Assembly (NCBI GenBank): GCA_001430745.1
Contig: KQ482053.1
Location: 454,944 to 466,367, forward strand
DNA: 11,424 nt
Source of the DNA: Auxenochlorella pyrenoidosa
Lineage: Eukaryota; Chlorophyta; Trebouxiophyceae; Chlorellales; Chlorellaceae
Direction: 5' to 3'
The notes beneath the pieces are model-generated. The model made no database searches. It worked only from the letters and a program-made list of their open reading frames with translations, and had not been told where the DNA came from. Both the position numbers and the translations under genes were made by a program. Below are positions 1 through 11,424 of this stretch, in pieces. Position 1 is the first letter of the stretch, and each line of letters begins with the position of its first letter.

Positions 1-147
1 CAAGCACATGTGCGGGTGTGTGAGAGTGTGGTAGGTGGGCAGTTGGCATGGCCCGGCAGGCTGGGCCTCCAGCAGGAGGGGGACCAGGAGCAGACGGAAA
101 GGCTGTGAAGAGTGGCCGCCGTTGCACGCTGCAGGGAGGCCCCTCAC
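1..147 (-). other. Partial intron 12 of the FtsH gene
   Basis: After exon 12 ends at codon 510 the donor GTGAGG follows at once (147-142). FtsH proteins continue after HEAGHAL with a VGALMPEYD-like segment; none of the three minus-strand frames in 1-147 encodes this. The stretch is therefore read as intron, with the next exon outside the window. Confidence 0.8.
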
Positions 148-4155
<4,008 letters not shown>

Positions 4156-4531
4156 ACTTGCTGCTCTGGTGCGAGGCTTCGATCGGAGGCTGCGCCGGCC
4201 TCTGTGAAACTCTGATGGCGGGTGAGAGGAGCGGATGTGTCGCGTAATGCAGAACAGCTGGCGAGGGCTGGAGCAAGTGCTGCTGGCAGCGCGCGCTTCG
4301 CCACGCTGGCCTTGCGGACCCGCGTCCACAGCATTCCGTGCAGCTGCCCCGCGCCCAGCCTTGCCCCAGTCACAAGGGATCTTCCCACTGTGGCAGGTAA
4401 CATGGAGGAAAGTGCGCCACAACTGCTGGGGCAGTGCAAAAGATGGGTGAACGTGCTAGGGGCAGCAGCCCTGCCAGAGCGTCTCTGCCTGGCAGCCTTG
4501 CCGGGCCTGCCACCGCTGCCTGAGCTGCCGG
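4156..4531 (-). promoter_or_regulatory. Intergenic spacer: WDR12 3' UTR and FtsH promoter/5' UTR
   Basis: This 376 bp stretch lies between the WDR12 stop and the FtsH start, both genes being read on the minus strand. It must hold the end of one transcript and the promoter of the other. I found no TGTAA on the minus strand (TTACA on plus) and no convincing TATA element, so neither transcript end can be placed. Open frames here are short and without recognisable domains. Confidence 0.6.
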
Positions 4532-6886
4532 CTACTGCGCAACCTCCACCGCCGCGGTGCGCAGCTTGCAGTCGGCACCGCCGGTTGCCACGGTGCCGGG
4601 GCCCACCCACGCCGCGCACAGCAGCTTGTCCGCCGCCCCCTCGAGCGTGTGCAGTGGGACGGCTGCCCGCAAATCCCACAGCTTGGCTGTGGCATCGTGC
4701 GAGGCCGTCACTATGTGGTGGGCTGCAGCAGGGGGGAGCCAGGGCCGCAGGTGGGGGGCCTCGTTGCCAGCAGAAATGGGCGGGCCGTGAGCGCCACTGG
4801 GAGGGCGAGCGGTGACAGAAGGGCGCCACCAGGGAGCTGCGACGGCCACACAACCCGCGTCGAAACGAGCCTTGACTCCAACGTGGAGAGCGGCCCACCT
4901 GAGCTGGGGTGCCACGCGATGGCTGAGATCCAGTCAGTGTGGGAGCTGCACGCGCGCACCGCCAGGCCCTCGCCGCTGCGCTGCCGCGGGTCCCATACCT
5001 GCAGCAGGGAGGCAGCAGCACTAACGCATGAACGAACGGACGAAAGCAGCGCGGCGCGGGGGGTGTGGCGGCACGCACACATCATCACACGCAAATTCGC
5101 GTCAGGAACCACCCTCCGCAGCTCACCCGCAGCGCCTTTTCCGCGCCGCCAAACGCCACCAGGCCCTCGCCGCCGGGCGCCGCCGCCACGCAGTAGACCG
5201 CCTTGTTGTGGTTGAAGGTGTCGGCGCAGGCGGCCGCTCCCACGTCCCACAGCCGCACTGAGTGGTCCCAGGAGCAGCTCGCCACGGTGCCTGCCGCGCA
5301 CGGGAAGGCAGGGGGGGGGGGGGGGAGGGGATGGTGCAAGTGAGCGCAGCCATCGGCAGGGCTTCCTGGGGTGGAGCCCAGGACCTGGCGGCCCGCTGGC
5401 TGTTTCATTGGTTGCGCAGTGAGCGCCCACACAGATTCAGATAAGCTGTGGGGAGCAGCCTGTGGGCGCCGTGTGCACGAGGGGCCCGGCCTGTGATGAC
5501 ATGCATGAGCCGGCGGCAGGGTCGTGCATGCGCTGCCCCCCCTGGGTGAGTAGCCCGCTGCCGACCCCCACCCCTGTCCCTCGACTGCCTGCTCTTCCAG
5601 GCACCCTTCCCGAGGACCCACCTGCCGCCGGCCAGGCCACCCCCGCCACGCACTGGCTGTGCCCGCCGAGCTCCGCCCGTGGCGCCTCGACGTGCCGCGC
5701 CGCCGCCGCGCCGTTGGCCCCCACCTTGCGCTTCTTGCCGCCCCCCGCCTTGCCACCCTCCCCCGCCTCCTCATCACCCGCCTCTGCTGCCGCCAGCAGG
5801 GCGTCGCCGCAGCGCCACACCAGCAGCCGGCTGTCCCAGCCGCCGGTGCAGCAGAGGTTGCCGTCGGGGGCGGCTGCCGCTGCCTGGACTGTGTCGCTGT
5901 GGCCCTTGAGCACAGCCGCTGCCTCGGGAGCGCCGCCGCCGCGCGCCGCCGCGTCCAGCCCCCGCCACAGCAGCGCGACGTTGTCGTTGCCGGCCGTCAG
6001 CAGCATCGGGCCCTCGCCCGCCGCGCCCGCCACCGCCGCCGCCGCCTGCACGGGCCCCTTGTGCGCAGCCCAGCTGCACGCCTCCTCGCCGCCCCGCCAC
6101 AGCCGCACGATGCCGTCGTAGCAGCCGCTGGCGAGCAGCGCCTCGCCGCCGCTTTTGCCGCTGCTGCTGCCGCCTGGCAGCGCTGCCAGCGACGACACCC
6201 AGTCCTCGTGTGGGTGCTCCTCTTTTGGCTGAGGCGGCAGCACGGCTGGCACGTACTCCACCTCCAGGACGGTCTCTGTCGACAGCTGCCGTGCCTCCAG
6301 GTGACGGTGCAGGCTCAGCCGCAGCAGCTCGCCCTGGATGAGGAAGTCAAAAGGCCGCACTGGCTCTGCGGATAGGCAGGGGGGTTTGGGTGGGTGGGGG
6401 TGGGTGGGTGGGTGGGGTGGGGTGGGGGGCCTGGTGAGTGGCGGCTGCTACCGCCTATGCCTGGTGCGCAGACGCGGTTGCGCCTCCGCTTGCACCTTGA
6501 ACTGCTAATATGTGCAGCCTGCATAAGGAAACGGAACACCCCACAGCATCCCGCGCGAAGGAAGGGGCACAACTGGGTGCTAAGGTGCTGCCGCTGCCGC
6601 CACTGCCGCTGCTGGTAATGGACACTCACCCAGGGCCAGCAGGTGGTTGACTATTTGCGACAGTCCATACCGCGCGAGGTTGGCGGGCACCGCCTGCAAG
6701 CAACGAGCAAAGAGCAAGCGAGACGTCGGCATTTCACCATGCATTGGACTGCCGGAGCAGTGCGCATATTCTGAGCGCTTCTACCCTCACGATGGGGGTC
6801 TCGGGCACCCGGAGCTCCGCCGGCAGCCGTGTGACAAACTTGACGGTGACGACGGCGTCTGTCTCGGGAGGCGTGGGCTCTGCCAT
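4532..6886 (-). CDS. WDR12: WDR12/Ytm1-like ribosome biogenesis protein (NLE domain plus WD40 propeller), complete
   Basis: Six exons on the minus strand: 6886-6791, 6693-6630, 6365-5622, 5290-5127, 4998-4899, 4722-4532 (stop TAG 4534-4532); 452 residues, typical for the family. Seen: NLE/ubiquitin-like domain at about 12-92, with LEPVRPFDFLIQGELL and VLEVEYV, then a proline linker and HEDWVSSL, as in WDR12. About seven WD40 repeats follow, with WD-type ends VRLWRG, ALLWRG, LLVWRC, VRLWDV, LRVWDP, AKLWDL and a degenerate last repeat. Between repeats 3 and 4 is an Ala/Gly/Glu-rich insert carrying KKRKV (264-268), a likely nuclear localisation signal. Known role: WDR12 joins PES1 and BOP1 (PeBoW complex) in nucleolar pre-60S maturation and is removed by the AAA ATPase midasin/Rea1 through the NLE domain. 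The start has A at -3 and G at +4 and lies 147 bp from the start codon of the divergent gene. Confidence 0.94.
5311..5325 (-). repeat. C15 homopolymer near WDR12 intron 3 acceptor
   Basis: Fifteen G on plus, that is C15 on the transcript, end 20 nt before exon 4 starts at 5290. The rest of this 331 nt intron holds no recognised feature. Confidence 0.8.
6379..6429 (+). repeat. G-run array opposite WDR12 intron 2, quadruplex-prone
   Basis: Nine runs of three to six G separated by one to three T lie on the plus strand. On the WDR12 transcript this is a C/A-rich tract ending 13 nt before exon 3 (6365). The many short loops fit a G-quadruplex on the DNA template strand. Confidence 0.8.
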
Positions 6887-7032
6887 CGTGCTGTAGCGAT
6901 TCGTTTAAAGTTTGACAAACGCAGATCGCAAGACAGGGACCGCGAGAGAGCGTGCTGCGCTCTGCTTTGCCAAGTTTAGCGGCCACAGCCGCACGCTTGG
7001 CCATTTGCGCATTGCATCATTATCCGATCACC
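6887..7032. promoter_or_regulatory. Compact bidirectional promoter between WDR12 and the YbaK-domain gene
   Basis: Only 146 bp separate two divergent start codons, so both promoters and both 5' UTRs must share this interval. The segment has a locally AT-richer core with TTTAAA (6904-6909), followed by the short palindrome GTTTGACAAAC (6910-6920). TTTAAA is symmetric and could serve as a TATA-like element in either direction; that use is inference. No uORF with an ATG lies in frame with the plus gene. Confidence 0.55.
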
Positions 7033-9599
7033 ATGGCCCCACAACATGCCAGCTTGGACGCCCTGAATGCTCGCCTCGAGGCGGTGCTTTCACGGCTTGC
7101 GGCCCTGGAGCTGGCAGCCGGCGTCACTCCCCTCGAGGCACTGGCTCACCGCCAGCAGCTTATCCTGCAGCGCCTGGGGCGGCTGGAGGATGCCTGTGGC
7201 CTAGTCCCTGCCGCTGCCGGCGCCAGCGCACCCACTGCGGCGGCCGACCCCGCTGCTGCCGCTGCTGCTGTCTCGCCGGCTGCCGCCATCCCAGAGGTGA
7301 CGGCCGTGGACCGCAGCGGCAGCGAGGTGCAGCAGCGGCTGCAGGCGGAGCTGCTGGAGCGCGGCATCACACGGCACAAGTTTGGGCGGGTGCGTCCCTG
7401 CAGAGCTAAGACCTGTATCCCAGCCTGCATGAACAATGCACCGACTGTCCGCTCGAAGGCACTGCCAAATGGCCAGGGCTAACTCAACGAATTGGATCCG
7501 AGGGTGCCGGGCCAGCCCTGCATGCGGTGCATGCAGCCCCCGCCGCCTCTGGCCGAGCGGCAGTGAACCGCCACCCGGCATGCACTGGCCCTGCCCCTGC
7601 AGGCGCCACCAGAGTATTATGATCAGCCTCTGGAGTTCAGGTGGGTGCCTGCCAGTGCCGTGCACACGCTGCAAGCACGCGTGCCGGGCTGCGCCTGCTC
7701 TGCTGCGGTCCGTGGCGTGCATGCGTGTTGGCAGGCCCTGCTGTCGCAGTGACGCCTAGCCGCCGGTCAAGCTGCTGGGCGCTCAAGGCATGCATGCACC
7801 TGGCCTCCACCCCACCCCTGCAGGCAGGGCGTGGTGGGCGCAGCCAGCGTGCACCACTTGTGCAAGTCCATTGTGATGGTCAACACACGGGCGCCGCCGC
7901 ACAGTGAGCCGCTTTGACCAAGGAATTACCAAGCCCAAACGCCCTGCCGGCGTTCGCAAGGGGCTACGCATGGCAGCCGCGGAGCGTGCCTCCATGTGCC
8001 GTGCACGCTTGGCTGGCTCTGTGGCGCGATGCCAGGGGCGGGAGGCCTGCGCCCGGGCTGGCGCGCCGCCTGTCGACCACCGTGCCCGCCCCCCGGCCCG
8101 GCCCTCCTGCCCTCCCCCGTAGTTGTGGACTGCTCCGACCCCAACAACTCCAAGTACTATCTGATCATTGTGCAGGTGAGGCACGCCCTGTTGAGTCATG
8201 CCCTGTTGGGAGGTGCGGTGTGCTGCTATCATTCCAATCGCAACCGTCGGGGCCTGCACGCGCGCCTCTGCCTCGGCGCACCGCGCGACCCAACGCAGCA
8301 GACCAGCTAGCTGCGCCCCGCCGCCCACGCTGCCGGCCCTCTGCCCCCGCGCTGCACAACCCTGCGCAGTACACGGCGCGCCTGAATGCCGAGAAGCTGA
8401 AGAACTACATCCACTCCCTCAGCGGCGGCAAGGTCTCCAAGCGCTTTTACAACATGCGGCTAGCACCCGAGGCAGCGTCGGGTGGGCTGGGCGGGCGCCG
8501 GGCGCCCAGCAGGGCGGCCCCCGGCTGGTGCCGCTGCCTGCCTATCGCCAGCCGCAAAACTGGCGCCGTGCTGCCTAGAGCCAAGCCGCTGGTGTGGGGA
8601 ACCGCATTCCGGGGCCGACAGCTTTGCACTCCCCAGCTGCAAGCCTTCGTGCTACCCTTGTGGCGCGCTGCAAACTCCAGCACGGTGTGGCCAACGGTAC
8701 CCATGGTCGATCAGGTCGTCATGCCGCCGCGGGCTTCCTGTCCGCAAGTGCAGACGAGCTGACGGGCTTCGAGCACAACGGGGTGTCCCCGATCGGCCTC
8801 AAGACGCGCATGCCAATCATCTTGTCGCACAGGTGCCCGCCCGCCTCCCCGCTGCTTGTCTTTTACACTCTCTAGTAGGCTCCGCTGTTGCATTCACTGG
8901 TGCGCATGACTGCTTTTCAAACCCCTGGAGGCGCGCCTGCCTGCCTCCCCGCTGGCATTCGGCGCTCTCACCCCTACAGCCCCACCCCTGCAGCGCTCAC
9001 CCCTGCCCACCAGCCTGTTGGGGTGTCCGTGTGTGTGCAGGATTGCCGAGCTGCAGCCAGACACCTTCTTCCTGGGTGCGGGCGAGGTGGACCTCAAGGT
9101 CGGCTTCAGTGCAGCCGACTTCATCCGGGCCTATCAGGTGTGGGATGATGTCTGGGTGATGTGGTGATGTGTGCGTGTGTATTTGGAGGGTATGGGGGGT
9201 GGATTGGGATGGGTTGGGTTTGGGGCACGAGGAGGGGCAGAGGCAGAGGCAGGCTGCAGCAGCTCGAGGGCAGCGCAGGCAGTGGGGGCCTTGCATGCAG
9301 CGCCGCCGCAGCAGGTCTGGACGTAGGTGCGCTCATACCCTGGGTAGGCTACGCAGGCCACCGTGCTGCTGGGTGGGCTGCATGTGTGGCGGGGCCATGC
9401 ACTGCCCTGCCCCTGGCTGCTGATCCTGCGAAGCTTCCCGGTGCCCTGCACACCGCCTCTCCAATCATCATGGATGGTCCAAGCACCTGCCTCCCTGCCC
9501 CAACCCTCCGGGGCCGCCGTGCAGCCGATGGTGGTGGACTGCACTTTCAACGACGGCGACGCCGACGACACCGTCTCTGAGGCCTCCTCTGCTTCATGA
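7033..9599 (+). CDS. YbaK/EbsC-domain protein, probable aminoacyl-tRNA deacylase, with N-terminal coiled coil
   Basis: Eight exons: 7033-7389, 7603-7640, 7824-7903, 8123-8175, 8370-8481, 8754-8832, 9041-9137, 9525-9599 (TGA, followed by a second in-frame TGA); 296 residues. The start ACCATGG is a strong initiation context. Seen: residues 1-57 are Leu/Ala-rich and heptad-like (predicted coiled coil), 58-95 an Ala/Pro linker, about 97-275 the conserved domain, then an acidic, Ser-rich tail. By hand alignment, HLCKSIVMVN matches QVYKTLLVAV of E. coli YbaK, placing K146 at the catalytic lysine, and TGFEHNGVSPIG (217-228) matches the TGYLVGGISPLG glycine loop. The family hydrolyses mischarged tRNA, typically Cys-tRNA(Pro), in trans; substrate here is unknown. 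No plastid or mitochondrial leader is evident, suggesting a cytosolic protein. The exon 5/6 junction is least certain: donor 8476 with acceptor 8745 would also keep frame and change only a residue or two. Confidence 0.87.
9206..9225 (+). repeat. G-quadruplex motif in intron 7 of the YbaK-domain gene
   Basis: GGG-AT-GGG-TT-GGG-TTT-GGGG is a canonical four-run motif with two- to three-base loops, on the sense strand, so it could fold in the pre-mRNA. It lies in a 387 nt intron (9138-9524) that is otherwise without a recognised feature. Confidence 0.7.
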
Positions 9600-9806
9600 T
9601 GACCTCACAGCCCTCAGCGCTTCCTGCCCGGGTGCCGAGACATCAGCTCCTTGTGGCTGGCTGCTCAGGGCGTGGAACGCGCGGCATGCATGCAGCAGCG
9701 CAGCAGCCAGGCCCGGGCAGCTGCCCCTGCCCTCTGCGGCAGGCGGGCTGCCCCCGCTTGCAGCTTCGAGTGCCGGCAGGCCAACTGGGCTCCGCACCGC
9801 TGTGCC

Positions 9807-9811
9807 TGTAA
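9807..9811 (+). terminator. Putative TGTAA polyadenylation signal of the YbaK-domain gene
   Basis: TGTAA is the usual nuclear poly(A) signal in Chlamydomonas and related green algae. This copy lies 208 nt after the stop codon, a normal 3' UTR length. A five-base motif is weak evidence alone. Confidence 0.5.
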
Positions 9812-10020
9812 GGGCGTGGCACGGGTGTAGCGTGTGAGCATGTGCAGCAGGCGCACACCTGGCACAGCCCGGATGGAATGCTGCCTCGCCAGGCCCCGAG
9901 ATTGTCAGCCTGTCTGTGCTTGGGCGCGTGGCAGGAAATCATCCCCGTGGCCCCCTCCGTACGGCGCTCCTCTGCCTGTTCTGCGGCTTACCTCGTTGCC
10001 TTTGGCATGGCCGGCAGGAT

Positions 10021-10025
10021 TGTAA
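10021..10025 (+). terminator. Second TGTAA, possible alternative polyadenylation signal
   Basis: A second plus-strand TGTAA lies 422 nt after the YbaK-gene stop, just ahead of an AT-richer segment. It would give a longer 3' UTR if used. The motif is expected by chance at this frequency. Confidence 0.25.
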
Positions 10026-10224
10026 GCGCGGGCACGATAATTTGGCTACTTTTTGTGCAGCAAGCACGTGCCCAGGACGGTACTGGCGGCCAGGGAGAGT
10101 GCCCAGGGCTGCTCATGGCATGCAGGAGGGACAGCGGGCTGTTGGTATGGTTCAGTTGTTTTTAACATTATATGCAGGCGGTGGTCGGCCATCAGATGTG
10201 AATGAAGCTGGGATCTGAGCTCGG

Positions 10225-10288
10225 GTCGACAGCCACTCTGCTTCTGGCACCGTGCATGTCGGTCGACGGCAGGGGGGCGCACGTCGAC
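10225..10288. repeat. Cluster of three GTCGAC palindromes
   Basis: GTCGAC occurs at 10225-10230, 10262-10267 and 10283-10288, that is three times in 64 bp, about 230-290 bp upstream of the start codon at 10517. Clustering of one palindrome upstream of a gene could mark a factor-binding region, but no known factor is recognised. Confidence 0.35.
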
Positions 10289-10516
10289 AGGCAGAGCAGG
10301 CAAGTTGAGGTCAGACGAGTCGCTGAACGAAATCGAGCTGAGGACGCCTGTGAACTCATGCACATGACAAATAACTACTGAGATCGCGGCAACAGCCTTC
10401 TGCATGTGCTGCGGCACGAGCGCTGAGCTCTCCTCCCGCCGCCTTGCTTCAGCAGCCGCTGCCTGTCTGCTTGCATCCGACGATCGCGCGTCTACACGCT
10501 CGTTCACCCCCTCATC

Positions 10517-11049
10517 ATGCAGCTGAGCGTCTCCCTGCCGCGTCCAGCAGCCGTGGGCCTGCAGCGTCGGGCAGCAGGAGCCCCCCGGGGCAGGGCGGGC
10601 ATCGTGGTGCGCGCCGGCCTGGGAGAAGACCTGATCAACAAGCTGACGGTGCGCCGGGGCGGGTTTTATCACCCGCCCAGCCACACCCACTGCGGGTGCT
10701 GGCGCCGCTAAGCCACCGACGCTCAGGCGTCCTGTCCTCCGGTGCAGCCTCAGCCCCGAAGGGATGAGTCCTTCACCTCATCCCGCCCTTCTCATTGCAT
10801 GAATCGGCGCAGCAAGCTGGACAGCAAGCTCAACATCGCTCCAGCCAGCCTGCAGAACCCGCCAGCTGACCCGGGAGCGGCGCTCGTGCACTTCGCTTCA
10901 TGCTGCACCCCCCCCCTTCCCTGCTGCAGGTGGCCATCAAGCAGAGCCCCCTGAATGCCGGCAAGGTGGCGTTGGCGGTGGCTCAGGCGGGCGACTACGA
11001 CCAGGCCGCCACCAAGGCAAAGGTTGACCAGCTGATTGCCGACAACCCG
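10517..11049 (+). CDS. 5' part of a plastid-targeted protein, tentatively glutaredoxin-like; 3' end outside window
   Basis: Two exons, 10517-10648 (44 codons) and 10930-11049 (40 codons), joined in phase 0 through donor GTGCGC and acceptor CTGCAG; a GTGAGT donor follows at 11050. Seen: an Arg-, Ala- and Pro-rich leader poor in acidic residues that ends near VVRAG (residues 30-34), typical of a chloroplast transit peptide. Next comes LGEDLINKLTVAIKQSPLN, then a small Ala/Lys-rich segment (QAGDYDQAATKAKVDQL) ending IADNP. This helical module, with NP placed where glutaredoxins continue into a VVVFS strand and the CPxC active site, is my recollection of algal glutaredoxin N-termini. No active site lies inside the window, so the identity is inference; another short plastid protein is possible. 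Confidence 0.5.
10908..10916 (+). repeat. C9 polypyrimidine tract before exon 2 of the 10517 gene
   Basis: Nine C followed by TTCCCTGCTGCAG form the polypyrimidine tract and acceptor for exon 2 at 10930. Confidence 0.7.
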
Positions 11050-11424
11050 GTGAGTTCAGAGGAGGCCAGGGCAGGGAGGACGCACTTGTGGGTGGACTGC
11101 AGGAATGCAGCCTGCCCGTGGGGGGGCAGGCAAGTGCAGCTGCACCGACTTCGGCATGCGTGTGGCGCCGCTGCACCAGCCAGCCTGGTTCATGGCACCG
11201 CAGCGAGCGGGCGGGCCGCCCTGCCCTGGCAGCAAGCAGGGGAGCCGCGTTGGCGGCACCCCTTGGTTGCGGCGCGCCCTTGCCAGCTCACCGCCCTCTG
11301 TGGCTATCGGCCGCAGCCCTGCTCAGCAGAGCCACGGCGCATTTTTTCACCAGGTCGGCCCACCTTTGGCCCACTCGTGCCCCTTCATCACCTCATTCCT
11401 CCGTCACCCCTGTCACTGGCTGCC
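11050..11424 (+). other. Partial intron 2 of the 10517 gene
   Basis: From the GTGAGT donor at 11050 to the window edge I find no frame that continues the protein sensibly. An acceptor-like TTTTTTCACCAG at 11343-11354 is followed in the required frame by a sequence without glutaredoxin features. The final bases are pyrimidine-rich, as expected just before an acceptor. Confidence 0.55.

Larger units (their letters stand above)
9812..10516. other. Intergenic region: 3' flank of YbaK gene and upstream region of the 10517 gene
   Basis: About 700 bp with no recognisable gene. The composition is locally less GC-rich, with AT-rich islands near 10037-10056 and 10155-10175, the latter containing TTATAT. 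Three GTCGAC hexamers fall between 10225 and 10288. The last 100 bp before the start codon are pyrimidine-rich, as expected for a 5' UTR. The core promoter position cannot be fixed from sequence. Confidence 0.6.

Noticed and set aside
5659..6375. 238-codon plus-strand open frame antisense to WDR12 exon 3
   Set aside because: It mirrors the WD40-coding exon, is low in complexity (Arg, Ala, His, Gln runs) and has no start or splice support.
9211..9225. GGGTTGGGTTTGGGG as an interstitial telomere repeat
   Set aside because: The units are irregular and do not match the TTTAGGG-type repeat expected in green algae; a G-rich intron tract is the simpler reading.
9596..9602. ATGATGA resembling a C box of a C/D snoRNA
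   Set aside because: It coincides with the tandem TGA stops of the YbaK-domain gene and no matching D box with terminal stem was found.
10046..10690. 214-codon minus-strand open frame over the 10517 gene start
   Set aside because: No recognisable domain, and it overlaps the leader exon and first intron of a better supported plus-strand gene.
11343..11354. Acceptor-like TTTTTTCACCAG as start of exon 3 of the 10517 gene
   Set aside because: The frame that would continue the protein gives no glutaredoxin-like strand or cysteine motif and no domain I recognise.

Overview
This window is nuclear DNA from a GC-rich eukaryote, most likely a green alga of the Chlorella type (Trebouxiophyceae). The reasons are dense short spliceosomal introns (26 donor sites across four genes), near-uniform GTG donors with TGCAG-like acceptors, very high G+C, a TGTAA-type poly(A) signal, and a thylakoid-type FtsH protease with a plastid and lumen targeting leader. 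The assignment to group is inference; the gene structures below were rebuilt by hand from reading-frame continuity across splice sites.

Layout. On the minus strand, 4155 down to 148 holds the first twelve exons (510 codons) of a thylakoid FtsH metalloprotease, type A (Arabidopsis FTSH1/FTSH5 group). It is cut by the window edge after the HEAGH zinc motif. Upstream of it on the same strand, 6886 down to 4532 holds a complete six-exon gene (452 aa) for the ribosome-biogenesis factor WDR12/Ytm1. It has an N-terminal NLE domain and about seven WD40 repeats.

A 146 bp spacer (6887-7032) separates WDR12 from a divergent plus-strand gene (7033-9599, eight exons, 296 aa). This encodes a protein with a predicted N-terminal coiled coil and a YbaK/EbsC (aminoacyl-tRNA deacylase-like) domain. 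About 0.9 kb downstream, a second plus-strand gene starts at 10517. Only its first two exons (84 codons) lie in the window. They encode a plastid-type leader and a short helical segment that resembles the N-terminal extension of some algal glutaredoxins, so its identity is tentative.

How the genes relate. The shared promoter region pairs a large-subunit ribosome assembly factor with a predicted tRNA editing protein, both serving translation. The FtsH gene and the 10517 gene are probably both plastid-directed (photosystem repair and possibly redox). I see no operon, mobile element, CRISPR array, tRNA, rRNA or virus-like gene, and no clear sign of an exotic system. The main oddities are at the intron level: pure poly(C) tracts next to several acceptors, an almost invariant +3 G at donors, a stop-free intron of 57 codons in the FtsH leader, and G-quadruplex-prone tracts.
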